Positions 23,435-31,795 of a DNA stretch of 64,000 nucleotides are shown here, piece by piece. The stretch is from contig QWII01000041.1 of the NCBI GenBank assembly GCA_021405325.1, forward strand, positions 15,647 through 79,646. The letters are read 5' to 3'. Positions within the stretch are counted from its first letter, which is position 1, and each line of letters opens with the position of its first letter. A program made the position numbers and the translations under genes. This DNA is from Caldilinea sp. CFX5. Its GTDB lineage: Bacteria; Chloroflexota; Anaerolineae; Caldilineales; Caldilineaceae. Under the pieces are notes generated by a model. The model had not been told where the DNA came from. It saw nothing but the letters and a program-made list of their open reading frames with translations, and ran no database searches.

Positions 23435-24286
23435 CTACACTGTTCGTGGCTCCCAGCGTACGCCATCGGTGGTGGTTTGTAAGTGGCCTACCCCCCAAAT
23501 ATGGGTGGCAATCAGGAGGGCATCTTCGGCCAGGGCGCGTTGGGCGAAGCTTTGGCGACTGGCCTGCGCCGTGGGAATGTCCGACCATTTGACGCCCCAC
23601 CCCGGCTCCTCTACCTCAACGACATGATGATAGAGATCGCCAAGCAAGTAGAGCGTTTTGCCCTGCGAGTGAACGCGCACGATCTGATGACCAGGCGTCT
23701 CACCGGGAGCGGCGATGATCTGGACGCCATGCCCCAAATCAGTGACCCCTTCGTCAGTTACTAAGCGGCCAAGTTGGTGGTAGACGCCAAAAGTTTGGCT
23801 CTCTAGTGAGTCGGCTTTTTGCAACGCTTCCTGGTTTTCTTTGCGTTCCCAGTCGCCGCGACCGAGGTGGAGGCGGGCATTGGGAAAGACCGGCTCCAGC
23901 CGACCATTGCGCTCAACCGTGGTGGCGTTAAAGTGGTCGCCGTGCGCATGGGTAATCACCAGATGATCGACGGCGGCTAGATCAAAGCCGGCGGCAACCA
24001 TCTGCTCCGGCAAGCCCGGCGGCGGATTATAGTTGGGGAACGCAAATTGGGAGCCTTCCGGGAAATCATAGACGCCGGAATCGACCAGCACAGTCATGCC
24101 CGACAGGGCAACGTGGATACAAAGGATGGGGACGCGCGCCGGTTCGGCAAAATGATTGGTATAGCGCGACGACCAGTCGGCCTCGGTGACATTGAGCGTT
24201 TCGGCCAGGCTCAGGCGCGATTCACCGACGTTGAAGACCGTGATCGTCGCCGCGCCCAGGTGAAAGCGTTGAAGCGGTGTGGTCAT
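23435..24286 (-). CDS. MBL-fold metallo-hydrolase
   Basis: The 283-residue enzyme has the metallo-beta-lactamase zinc motif ITHAHGDHFNATT, a second site in APGETPGHQIVRVHSQG and the LYLLGDLYHH aspartate. Members hydrolyse lactones, esters or thioesters; AHL-lactonase-like proteins look similar, but the sequence does not decide. GGCAAGTTACCC precedes the ATG. No signal peptide is seen. Confidence 0.87.
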   Translation of the reverse strand: MTTPLQRFHLGAATITVFNVGESRLSLAETLNVTEADWSSRYTNHFAEPARVPILCIHVALSGMTVLVDSGVYDFPEGSQFAFPNYNPPPGLPEQMVAAGFDLAAVDHLVITHAHGDHFNATTVERNGRLEPVFPNARLHLGRGDWERKENQEALQKADSLESQTFGVYHQLGRLVTDEGVTDLGHGVQIIAAPGETPGHQIVRVHSQGKTLYLLGDLYHHVVEVEEPGWGVKWSDIPTAQASRQSFAQRALAEDALLIATHIWGVGHLQTTTDGVRWEPRTV

Positions 24287-24324
24287 GGGTAACTTGCCTT
24301 TCCAAGTATGTGGTTAGAAGCAGT

Positions 24325-24738
24325 TTATCCTTCTTGTTGAACCCAATCAATATAGGACACTGCATTAATGCGTTCGATAGTAATGGGTGTAACCGCTACG
24401 GTTGAGACCCACTGCCACTCGTCGATTTGGTTGAAGGTGGCGGCTGGTAAGTGATAGAGATAACCGTAGCCTGCCCGATTGAGCGTACCTGCCGCCAAAC
24501 GAATCAGCGGGTGCGACAAGCCAGTGTCTTGGGGAAAAGCCAGTCGCCAGGCAAGCTGGCCTGCGCTGTTGGGATGCAAGGGCAATGCAAATGCAATCGC
24601 CAGTTCCTTAACATGGGTGGCGTAAAGTGCAACGAGTTGATCTTGCGCCGGGCCAACCCCGCGCGCACGCTGTGGGATAAAGGTTTTAATAGCTGGTATC
24701 GAACTCCCATGATAAAGATAGGCTGCCCGCACGATCAC
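24325..24738 (-). CDS. Hypothetical protein with N-terminal YHGS motif
   Basis: The 137-residue product starts from GTG at 24738 (MIVRAAYLYHGSSIPAIKTF). A YHGS motif at the very N-terminus followed by LVALYATHVKELAIAFALPL is reminiscent of ADP-ribosyltransferase/RES-like NAD-using toxins, where the His-Gly-Ser segment holds NAD. The resemblance is weak and no catalytic Glu can be assigned. It starts two bases after the stop of the 24741 gene with AGAGG in between, so the two are translationally linked. A toxin or effector role is only a hypothesis. Confidence 0.45.
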   Translation of the reverse strand: MIVRAAYLYHGSSIPAIKTFIPQRARGVGPAQDQLVALYATHVKELAIAFALPLHPNSAGQLAWRLAFPQDTGLSHPLIRLAAGTLNRAGYGYLYHLPAATFNQIDEWQWVSTVAVTPITIERINAVSYIDWVQQEG

Positions 24739-24740
24739 CT

Positions 24741-25421
24741 CTAGGCCATTTGGTATTCACTGAGATGCGTGGCAACCAGCTTTTTCAGGATTTTTAGAAT
24801 GGTGATCGCTTCAATTTTTTCGACATATTCGCGTGAAAATTCCAGGGTCATGAGCGGTCGCTCCCCGTCAATCTGCTCCACATGCGCGTGGACAAAGGTC
24901 CAGCTATCACTAATGGTATAGCAGCCATAAAGCTCCTGAACCGGTTGCTGATTATTGCGCCAATTCAAGTGTGCCGCTGCCAAAAGTTGCCCATAGAGTT
25001 GGAAGCGCGGGTCTTGCAGGTCTAAACTTTTCTTTGCTTCCATGACAATTAAATAAGGCGCTTCAATGACGCCGGTAATCCCTCGACCCAGGACGCCATC
25101 AACTACGCCATATAACTCAACATGTGGATACCGGGCGCGTAACGGGACTTGCGCCCACGCCTGTATATCATCTTGCTCGGCTAGAACTAACAGCGGGTAA
25201 ATGGCACGCGCCCAAATGGTTGCTTCATTCATTAAGCTGGTTTTATAATAAAGCAAGCGTGCAACAATGCTTTCAACCTGGATTTGCTCCGTGGTTGTAA
25301 GGATCATATGATCCGCTATTGTCCAGGGGTAGGGTGCCGTTCCCAGTTCACGCACCGTGGCTATGTCGCGCAGATCGGCTGCACTTAAATCGGAAAATTT
25401 TAGAGACTTCATTGTAGCCAT
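24741..25421 (-). CDS. Hypothetical protein with a possible PD-(D/E)XK nuclease fold
   Basis: This 226-residue protein shows YGVVDGVLGRGI (Asp), LIVMEAKKSLDL (E-x-K) and YGCYTISDSWTFVHAHVEQ, the same order as the protein at 12738-13391. That spacing fits a restriction-endonuclease-like core as found in type I R-subunit N-termini and related DUFs. The N-terminal 70 residues are helical. GGGGA precedes ATG 25421, and a second ATG lies three codons on. It is co-transcribed with the YHGS-motif gene. AT-rich sequence at 25440-25530 probably holds its promoter. The gene could be a small defence or regulatory nuclease. Confidence 0.55.
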   Translation of the reverse strand: MATMKSLKFSDLSAADLRDIATVRELGTAPYPWTIADHMILTTTEQIQVESIVARLLYYKTSLMNEATIWARAIYPLLVLAEQDDIQAWAQVPLRARYPHVELYGVVDGVLGRGITGVIEAPYLIVMEAKKSLDLQDPRFQLYGQLLAAAHLNWRNNQQPVQELYGCYTISDSWTFVHAHVEQIDGERPLMTLEFSREYVEKIEAITILKILKKLVATHLSEYQMA

Positions 25422-25554
25422 GTCCCCTATTGCAAAAGAGTGTAACCCTTCATATTTCCATCATTCTTCCCTGAGAATTAATTATTTTAAATTGAGAGGG
25501 GAGGTATAAATAGTATATCACAGGATGGAGCCGTGATCAACGCCCGAAAGTGCT

Positions 25555-26739
25555 TTATTGCTCCGTTCGCAACAACACACTCAGCGCGACAATTGACCCA
25601 GCACAAAAGAGCGCCGCCAGGCCAAAGCCCCATTGAATCCCCAGCCCATCACTGGCGACCCCCATGAGCGCCGGGCCAAGCGCACCGCCGATGCCGCCTG
25701 CCGTAAAGAGCAAGCCCAGGATCGTGCCGGTGTTCTGTGGGTGCAGTCGCGCCACTGCCGCCGTTATGGTTGGGAAGACAATCGAGCAGAAGAAACCGCT
25801 CAGGGGCAGGAAAAAGGCCAATGCCGGCGGCGCAACCAGCGCAACGAGAATACAGAGCAGCGCACCAACCGTTGCCAGCCAGACCGAGCGCAGATAGCCA
25901 ATCCGCTCGACAACCACGCTGCCCACCAGCCGACCCACCATGATACAGCCAAAAAAGCCGGACAGATAATAGGAGGCAGTGGTTTGCGCCAGCCCCTTGC
26001 TTTTGATCAAATATTCGACAATCCAGTTGGCGATGCCCAATTCGGTTGCTACATAAAGACCAATCGCCAGATAGAAGAAGAGCATGGTCGGGCTAAAGCC
26101 GCTACGGCGTAGCGCGGCCCAATCAAAGCTATGCCGTTCCTGTTGGATAGCCGATGGCCCCTTGGTGAACAGAAAGAGGAGCGCCAGCAGCACTGCCAAC
26201 GGCAAGCTATAAAGGAACACTTCCCGCCAACTGCCGTCCCCCGTCAAAAGCCAGGCGGCATAGAGCGGCGCCAGCAGGGAGCCGATACCATGAAAGGTGG
26301 CGAGTAAATTCAGAAAGCGGCCCTGTGCTTGCGGGTGGAGGCCGACGATCAACCCGTTGCCGCCCACCTCAATCGCACCCATGCCCAACCCGATGATTAC
26401 CATCGCGCCGAAGAGCAGGGCATAGGTGGCGGCGCTGCCCATTCCCACCGTCCCCAACCCAATAAAAAGCGCCGCCGCCAACAAGATCAACCGATTGCCC
26501 AGCAGATCCGAAAGAGGGCCGGTCAGCAACGTGGCAATGACAAAGCCTAAATAAGCGCCAAAGAGGATACCGCCCCCCTGGCTATAGCTGAAATTCAGAT
26601 CTTGTAATAAATTGGGGAGGATTGGTCCTTTGATATTATCAACAAAGCCAAAGGTGAAAAACGAAAAGAAACCGCCCGCCGTCAGCAGCCAAAGGGTTAA
26701 CGGGTGGCGCAGGACAACGGTGGTGGCGTCAGCCTTCAT
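25555..26739 (-). CDS. Major facilitator superfamily transporter
   Basis: This 394-residue integral membrane protein has about 12 predicted helices in two six-helix halves and a short cytoplasmic loop around residues 195-215 (FTKGPSAIQQERHSFDWAAL). The first half carries GPLSDLLGNRLILL, the MFS loop 2-3 motif; the second has IVFPTITAAVARLHPQNTGT, as in sugar and drug carriers of the FucP-like group. AAGGAGCTTGC precedes the ATG. The substrate is unknown; export of modified small molecules is possible given the neighbours. Confidence 0.87.
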   Translation of the reverse strand: MKADATTVVLRHPLTLWLLTAGGFFSFFTFGFVDNIKGPILPNLLQDLNFSYSQGGGILFGAYLGFVIATLLTGPLSDLLGNRLILLAAALFIGLGTVGMGSAATYALLFGAMVIIGLGMGAIEVGGNGLIVGLHPQAQGRFLNLLATFHGIGSLLAPLYAAWLLTGDGSWREVFLYSLPLAVLLALLFLFTKGPSAIQQERHSFDWAALRRSGFSPTMLFFYLAIGLYVATELGIANWIVEYLIKSKGLAQTTASYYLSGFFGCIMVGRLVGSVVVERIGYLRSVWLATVGALLCILVALVAPPALAFFLPLSGFFCSIVFPTITAAVARLHPQNTGTILGLLFTAGGIGGALGPALMGVASDGLGIQWGFGLAALFCAGSIVALSVLLRTEQ

Positions 26740-26868
26740 GCAAGCTCCTTGCTACTTGGTATGGTTGTGCGTTTTGGGCATAACGGCAATGGTATATCGA
26801 AGGCGGCTGATCCTGCAAAAGCGGCGTGGCAGTTGCGCAGTTGAAACTGGCTGTTGACAACGGGGGTT

Positions 26869-27498
26869 TTACCCCGGCTGTTTGCCCGCCCAGACGGCAT
26901 AAAGCGGGTCGCTCCCGCGCGGCGTATGCGCGGCGGTTTGGGGTGTTGTCCAGTTGCCGGCAGCGTCGAAGTAATACTCCACTAGCTCGGTATGTTGTTT
27001 ATCGGAGGTGGAGGCCCAAACGGCGATGGCTTTGGTAGGAAAGCAGCGGTTGGAAAACGAAACAACAAAGACGCCTCCCGGCTTGAGGACGCGATTCACG
27101 TCACGAAAGGTTTCGACGGGTCTGGTCATATATTGCACTGAAACCGTGCAGATCGCCGCATCAAATTCAGCCTCTGTAAAGGGCAGCACCGGATTTGTAT
27201 TAAGATTGTGGACGACATACGCATCCAATTGTGGATTATCGGCCATCTCCGCTGCATTCATGCCCAGCCCGACAACACGGGTTGGCTTCAGTTCATCCGG
27301 CAAATGGGAACGCCAACTGCTCATTAGATCCAGATAGACGCCCTCCGCTGGCAGCACCTTTGCCAGCAAAGCGGTGAGGGCGCGCATCGCGCCGTCATCA
27401 ATATGGACAACCCGTCGTGGTATGCTATAAAACAGCTCGTCGGCAGAGTCGTCGTAGCGGCGGAAGTATTCACCTGGCAGTTGCGTTGCGTTACCCAT
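26869..27498 (-). CDS. Class I SAM-dependent methyltransferase
   Basis: This 209-residue methyltransferase has RVVGLGMNAAEMADNPQLDA (acidic region II), FDAAICTVSVQYMTRP (motif IV) and VNRVLKPGGVFVVSFSNRCF (post-motif region). Motif I is degenerate: EGVYLDLMSSWRSHLP, where G-x-G-x-G is expected. It still resembles a family of small bacterial methyltransferases with the LDLMSSW signature. AAGGAGTCAGCA precedes the ATG. The substrate is unknown. Confidence 0.82.
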   Translation of the reverse strand: MGNATQLPGEYFRRYDDSADELFYSIPRRVVHIDDGAMRALTALLAKVLPAEGVYLDLMSSWRSHLPDELKPTRVVGLGMNAAEMADNPQLDAYVVHNLNTNPVLPFTEAEFDAAICTVSVQYMTRPVETFRDVNRVLKPGGVFVVSFSNRCFPTKAIAVWASTSDKQHTELVEYYFDAAGNWTTPQTAAHTPRGSDPLYAVWAGKQPG

Positions 27499-27515
27499 TG
27501 CTGACTCCTTATTTT

Positions 27516-27568
27516 GTAACTACTAAGCTCCTAGCCAGTCACGGATTGGCTAGGAGCTTAGTAGTTAC
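27516..27568. repeat. Inverted repeat, 22-bp perfect arms
   Basis: GTAACTACTAAGCTCCTAGC at 27516 is mirrored perfectly at 27547-27568 around nine bases. It lies just upstream of the methyltransferase start (27498), so it is in that gene's leader or at the end of the preceding transcript. Confidence 0.92.
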
Positions 27569-27623
27569 CTTTTTCTGTTAACGATGACATCGCCAGTATA
27601 CCACAACGACGACTGAAAATGTT

Positions 27624-27870
27624 TTAACCGAGAAACCTTTCCACCGCTTCCCGCACAATTGCGGTTGGCACAATGGGCGGACCGGCGAACTCCTGCCAGG
27701 GGTGGCGTCGGGGCTGGCGGCGCTTTATGAAGGGTAGCGAATGGTTTCGGTAATCCTTGGAACTTGTCACGCCGGCGGCGATGACCTACTGTTACCGCTT
27801 TATTTTCGTAACGTTCATCAAGCGGCCCTATCTGGCGGCCATAAGCGAAGGACGTTGCTGCTGACGCTTC
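27624..27870 (-). pseudogene. Decayed small gene, possibly a ribbon-helix-helix antitoxin
   Basis: Several short pieces on the minus strand look coding but lie in different frames: MKRQQQRPSLMAAR at the 5' side and GPPIVPTAIVREAVERFLG with a stop at the 3' side. The latter resembles the second helix of CopG/Arc-type regulators. No single frame joins them. The stretch overlaps the end of the 27869 gene. The assignment is tentative. Confidence 0.3.
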
Positions 27871-28246
27871 ATGGCTGCTCCTCCGCTTCCTCTTCCGCAA
27901 AGCTTGGCTCGCTGCGATTGGGATTGGGGGCTTCGTTGCCGATGTCGCCAAAGCCGGTGGCGCCGTAGCCACCGGTAAGACCAGGCGTGGTGTCGCTGCC
28001 AAAGCCGCCGGTGACGACCGGTTCCACGCCTTGCCCGCTTGCTGCCCGCGCTACCCTGGACAACACATCCCAAACCACGCCTTCGGTGACAGCGTGGGTC
28101 TGTGCAATTTCATAAACACTCTCGCCATCAAGCGCGGCCCGTACCATCTCCCCTTCCATTGCCGGTAAACGCGCGGCCAACGTGGGGTCTTGGCCCAGTT
28201 TTTCCACCAACGCTGCCATACGGCGCTCTGACGCTAATGCTGCCAT
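27869..28246 (-). CDS. Hypothetical protein with HTH-like middle and Gly-rich tail
   Basis: The 125-residue product starts MAALASERRMAALVEKLGQD. Residues about 45-70 (GESVYEIAQTHAVTEGVVWD, then VLSRV) look like a sigma-region-4/LuxR-type helix-turn-helix. The tail is glycine-rich and low-complexity (GGFGSDTTPGLTGGYGATGF) with a final acidic patch EEEAEEQP. GGGAACGCACA lies before the ATG. I do not know a named family. Confidence 0.55.
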   Translation of the reverse strand: MAALASERRMAALVEKLGQDPTLAARLPAMEGEMVRAALDGESVYEIAQTHAVTEGVVWDVLSRVARAASGQGVEPVVTGGFGSDTTPGLTGGYGATGFGDIGNEAPNPNRSEPSFAEEEAEEQP

Positions 28247-28549
28247 TGTGCGTTCCCTTTCGCCTAGCGGTGATTGGCAACTGGGGCAACCAGACCAATC
28301 CCGCACTATTTTCCTCTATGCTGGCGGACAAGCAGACAAAAATCTGTAGGAGAGTACGCCAATTTGCAATTTCACCCGTCGCGCTGGGCGAAATTGCACG
28401 TAGTCGCCACCGCTGTTGACAAAAACGGATGTTATCTTCTAGTCTTGTGCCTACTTTGCCGCTATACTAAACGTGACCCCCATTGAGAAAAGCTTACTTT
28501 TTGCAAGAAATTATACTAACCTATCTATTGATATCGAAAGGGCTTTGCC
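28247..28549. other. Divergent intergenic region
   Basis: This gap of about 300 bases lies between a minus-strand start and a plus-strand start. TTGACA occurs at 28416-28421 and TATACT at 28463-28468, but they are too far apart to be one promoter. No gene, repeat or RNA structure was recognised. Confidence 0.5.
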
Positions 28550-28966
28550 ATGGCTGTCGCTACCACTCAACCCAAACCTGCCATTGGACGTATCTGGCGC
28601 AATGGCGTGACGGCTGCGGTCGTTGCGGCTGTGATCAATGCGATCCTCTTCTATATCGGCGTGGCCGCCGGTGATTTTCCGGCTGATGTTATTACCCCAA
28701 TCGGTCAGCCGATCACGGTCGTGCCGGTGATCGGCATGTCAGTGCTTACCATTGTGCTGGGAACGGTTGGCTATACGGTATTGAGTCGCATTACCGCGAA
28801 CCCGAACCGCTGGTTCATCATTGCAACCGCCCTTGTCTTCATCGTGATGTTCATTTCACCGATTCAGTTACAAAGCGCCGGTGCGTCGCTGTTGATGGTG
28901 GTGTTATTGGAGATCATGCATGTGGTGGCCGCAGGGTCGGCGATCTACTTTTTGACCCGTTCGTAA
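28550..28966 (+). CDS. DUF6069-type four-helix membrane protein
   Basis: The 138-residue protein has a short N-terminal cytoplasmic tail (MAVATTQPKPAIGRIWRNGV) and four hydrophobic helices around residues 17-40, 58-82, 88-108 and 112-135. The pattern matches the DUF6069 family common in Chloroflexota and Actinobacteria. The GQPITVVPVIGMSVLTIVLG segment between helices 1 and 2 is typical. Function is unknown. GAAAGGGCTTTGCC precedes the ATG. Confidence 0.75.
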   Translation: MAVATTQPKPAIGRIWRNGVTAAVVAAVINAILFYIGVAAGDFPADVITPIGQPITVVPVIGMSVLTIVLGTVGYTVLSRITANPNRWFIIATALVFIVMFISPIQLQSAGASLLMVVLLEIMHVVAAGSAIYFLTRS

Positions 28967-29190
28967 TACTGGTCTAGGAACTGCGCCACCCAATCTGGAA
29001 AAAGAGGGCTTGTGTGGCTTTGATTTCCATCCGCAGCAGAACAACGGCGGTCTGGGCTTGACCCGTATGTGAGCGCGCGGCCAAACTGGGGGGCCGCCTG
29101 GATGTAATTTCGGCTCCCAGCCAGGGTGCCAGGATTGTGGCGAGATTGCCGCTGGCGTAATGTGTGTTGGTTTAGCTGATGGAGGAATCG

Positions 29191-29559
29191 ATGAAGCTTG
29201 AAGCTGCCGCTGTTCAAATCGTTCTTGCTTTCAATGATGCGTTGAATGCCCACGATGTCGATGCCATGATGGCGTTGATGACCGAGAATTGCGTCTTTGA
29301 AAACACATCTCCCGCACCTGATGGCGCCCACTATCAAGGTCAGGCGGCCGTGCGCGCCTTTTGGGAAGAGTTCTTCCGTTCTTCACAAGGTCAACACATT
29401 ATGGTAGAAGAAATCGCCGCCTGGGAAGATCGCTGTGTCATGCGCTGGCGCTACCAATGGCAGAGCGCTGATGGTCAGTCGGGGTATATTCGTGGGATTG
29501 ATCTTTACAAGTTAGCCGGCGGCAAAATCGCGGAAAAGCTCTCGTATGTGAAAGGCTAA
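29191..29559 (+). CDS. SnoaL/NTF2-like protein
   Basis: This 122-residue cone-shaped NTF2-fold protein opens with QIVLAFNDALNAHDVDAMMA, the usual helix, and continues LMTENCVFENTSPAPDG and YQGQAAVRAFWEEFF, then alternating strands. Members act as isomerases, hydrolases or binding proteins. GGAGGAATCG fixes the start at 29191 and makes an ATG at 29179 unlikely. The 224 bases upstream hold no recognisable feature. Confidence 0.82.
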   Translation: MKLEAAAVQIVLAFNDALNAHDVDAMMALMTENCVFENTSPAPDGAHYQGQAAVRAFWEEFFRSSQGQHIMVEEIAAWEDRCVMRWRYQWQSADGQSGYIRGIDLYKLAGGKIAEKLSYVKG

Positions 29560-29674
29560 CGCGAGCCGCCGACAAACGCTGCAAAAACGCTGCCCAAACG
29601 GCTGTGCTGCTATCGTGATAACAGATTACGTGGATGGTTATCCACCATTTGTTTAGTCACGAGGAGAGATCACT

Positions 29675-31063
29675 ATGCAGCACACAACTACATCCAATCG
29701 CGAACACGTCATCGTCATTGGCGCCAGTATGGCGGGGCTGGTCGCAGCCCGCGTGTTGGCCGACCACTATCAACAAGTTACCGTTCTGGAACGGGACACC
29801 TTCCCTGTACCCGGCGAAAACCGCAAAGGCGTTCCCCAGGGGCGCCACGCCCATGCCCTGTTACCTTCCGGTCGCGGCGTCCTCGAAACGCTCTTTCCTG
29901 GGGTAAGCCAGGAACTGGTGGCGCAAGGCGCCATTGTCGCTGATAGTGGCGAGTCGGCGATCCGCATGGTCAGCGGCAGCTATCACCTGCGTTTTCAGAC
30001 CGGTGTGCAAAGCCTTTTTGCCAGCCGGCCGCGCTTGGAGGCGCAAGTGCGCAGGCGCCTGCTGGCCTTACCCAATGTCGAAGTCATTGAAAATTGCCAT
30101 GTTTTAGGTGTAACCGCGACCGCCGAGCCGAGCCGCGTCACCGGCGTTCGTCTGGTGCGTCGTCGTAATGGCCCCGTGGAAGTGACGCTGGCCGCCGATC
30201 TGGTGGTGGACGCATCCGGGCGCGGCTCACAGAGTCCCGTCTGGCTAGCAGCCCTGGGCTATGCTAAACCCGAAGAAGAACAGGTAAAGGTCAATGTGGG
30301 GTATGTCAGTCGGGTCTATCGCCGGAAGCCCGGCCAAGCGCAAGGGGCCTACCTGGTTAATATCGGTCCATTGCCGTCGAATCGCCGTCTAGGGGTTATG
30401 ATTGCAATGGAGGATGACCGCTGGCTGGTTACACTCGCCGGCTATCTGGGCGACCACCCGCCGACCGATCCTGACGGTTTTCTTGCCTATGCCCAGTCGT
30501 TAGCCGCCCCTGATATTTACGAAGTGATCCGCAACGCCGAACCACTTACGGATCCGCTGCCGGCTACCTTCCCGGCCAGCACCCGTCGCCGCTATGAACA
30601 GATGGACCGCTTCCCCGCCGGCTATCTTATCTTTGGCGACGCCATCTCCAGTTTCAACCCAATCTACGGCCAGGGCATGAGCGTCGCCGCCTTGGAAGCG
30701 TTGGTTCTCCAGCGCTGTTTACAGGAAGGCGAGGCGGGGTTGGCCCAGCGCTTCTTTGCCGAAGCCGCCAAGTTGGTGGACATTCCCTGGGCCATCGCCG
30801 TCGGCGGCGATCTACGCTTCCCCGAAGTGGACGGCGAACGCAGCGCCTTGAAGCCGGTCATTGATTGGTACATGACCTGCTTGCATCGTGCCGCCCGTCA
30901 TGATCCGGCAGTCGTAAAAGCCTTTGGCAAAGTGGCGAATCTGGTTGCGCCACCCAGTAGCCTGTTGCAGCCGCGAGTGGCGTGGCGGGTGCTGTTGGGG
31001 AATTTGCGGTGGCGGCAAGCGCCGGTTGCGCCGCCGCTGCAAGAAGCGCATTCACGCTCATAA
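29675..31063 (+). CDS. FAD-dependent oxidoreductase (PHBH/halogenase-like)
   Basis: The 462-residue flavoprotein has an N-terminal FAD dinucleotide fold VIVIGASMAGLVAARVLA, the second FAD motif FGDAISSFNPIYGQGMSVAA near residue 320 (GD motif) and LVVDASGRGSQSPVWL. It belongs to the group-A flavin monooxygenase/geranylgeranyl-reductase clan. The Trp-containing halogenase motif was not seen. GAGGAGAGATCACT precedes the ATG. The substrate is unknown. It sits 115 bases after the NTF2-like gene and may be co-transcribed. Confidence 0.86.
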   Translation: MQHTTTSNREHVIVIGASMAGLVAARVLADHYQQVTVLERDTFPVPGENRKGVPQGRHAHALLPSGRGVLETLFPGVSQELVAQGAIVADSGESAIRMVSGSYHLRFQTGVQSLFASRPRLEAQVRRRLLALPNVEVIENCHVLGVTATAEPSRVTGVRLVRRRNGPVEVTLAADLVVDASGRGSQSPVWLAALGYAKPEEEQVKVNVGYVSRVYRRKPGQAQGAYLVNIGPLPSNRRLGVMIAMEDDRWLVTLAGYLGDHPPTDPDGFLAYAQSLAAPDIYEVIRNAEPLTDPLPATFPASTRRRYEQMDRFPAGYLIFGDAISSFNPIYGQGMSVAALEALVLQRCLQEGEAGLAQRFFAEAAKLVDIPWAIAVGGDLRFPEVDGERSALKPVIDWYMTCLHRAARHDPAVVKAFGKVANLVAPPSSLLQPRVAWRVLLGNLRWRQAPVAPPLQEAHSRS

Positions 31064-31081
31064 AACCGATCAACCAGTAGA

Positions 31082-31337
31082 GTAAATGCGTTTAGGGTTT
31101 TACCCCCGTTTGTTCTTTAAAAATTTACCCTTTTCATAAAATGCGGTACAACCTCCTTAGCAGAACGGTACACAAAAGGAGGAGGGAAGCATGGCACGTC
31201 GAACGAGTGTACAAGAGCGGGAAGCCTTCGTGAGCGAACACCAAGCCGGGAGTAGTTATGGGACGATTGCCGATAAAGCACTGAAAAGGGGTAAATTTTT
31301 AAAGAACATTTCGGGGTAAAACCCTAAACGCATTTAC
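31082..31337. mobile_element. MITE-like element with about 50-bp terminal inverted repeats
   Basis: The 256-bp element has long near-identical inverted ends (about 31082-31135 and 31287-31337; outermost GTAAATGCGTTTAGGGTTTT). Between them is the first part of a transposase gene with a strong ribosome site. No intact transposase is present, so it would have to be moved by a related full-length element. No target duplication is obvious. It fills the gap between the convergent flavoprotein and YiaA-like genes. Confidence 0.8.
31191..31319 (+). pseudogene. Truncated transposase N-terminus (IS630-like HTH)
   Basis: Forty-two codons read MARRTSVQEREAFVSEHQAG then SSYGTIADKA, the first helices of an IS630/Tc1-type helix-turn-helix. 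The frame then runs straight into the right inverted repeat and stops. AAAAGGAGGAGGG precedes the ATG, an unusually strong ribosome site for a relic. The DNA-binding domain is incomplete and the DDE catalytic domain is absent. Confidence 0.65.
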
Positions 31338-31363
31338 AACAAACCGCACCTACCGGACAAGCC

Positions 31364-31759
31364 CTAAATCCCTACCTGCCCGTGGCCATCGCGCGTATTC
31401 TTTTGTACAGCGATGAGCGCAAAGAGGCTCAGGAAATAGGCAATGGCGTAGAAGCCCTTTTCGCTTAACCAGAGCGGGGCGTTCCACAGCCCGATCACCA
31501 GCAACAACAGTGAGATGATCGTCGAAGCCCAGCAGATGCCGTAATAGACATCGGTGACCGGAATGCCTTCCATGCGGTCACGCACCACCTTTTGTACGGA
31601 AACGGCCGAAAACAGTCCATAGAGCAAGAGCGTTAAGAAGTAGCCTTTCTCGTTGAGTAGCATCTCGGCATTCCACAGGCCGACACAAAAGCCCACAATG
31701 CCAACCGCCAACGCCAGCCACGATGCCCCGGTAAACGCATTTGATGGTTCAAGCTTCAT
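31364..31759 (-). CDS. YiaA/YiaB-type inner membrane protein
   Basis: The 131-residue product consists of two copies of a helix-turn-helix membrane unit: [20 protein letters not shown] and [20 protein letters not shown], each followed by a second helix ([38 protein letters not shown]). This duplication defines the YiaA/YiaB domain. Function is unknown. AAGGAGGAGAGGCA supports the start at 31759 (MKLEPSNAF). It lies 36 bases past the GDYXXLXY gene and is likely the last gene of that operon. Confidence 0.83.
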   Translation of the reverse strand: MKLEPSNAFTGASWLALAVGIVGFCVGLWNAEMLLNEKGYFLTLLLYGLFSAVSVQKVVRDRMEGIPVTDVYYGICWASTIISLLLLVIGLWNAPLWLSEKGFYAIAYFLSLFALIAVQKNTRDGHGQVGI

Positions 31760-31795
31760 TGCCTCTCCTCCTTGTTGGAACAGGATCCGCACGAT

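Noticed and set aside
28945..29337. Minus-strand frame ending FPDWVAQFLDQYYERVKK
   Set aside because: It overlaps two plus-strand genes with clear families and lacks a start or ribosome site; the tail is probably chance.
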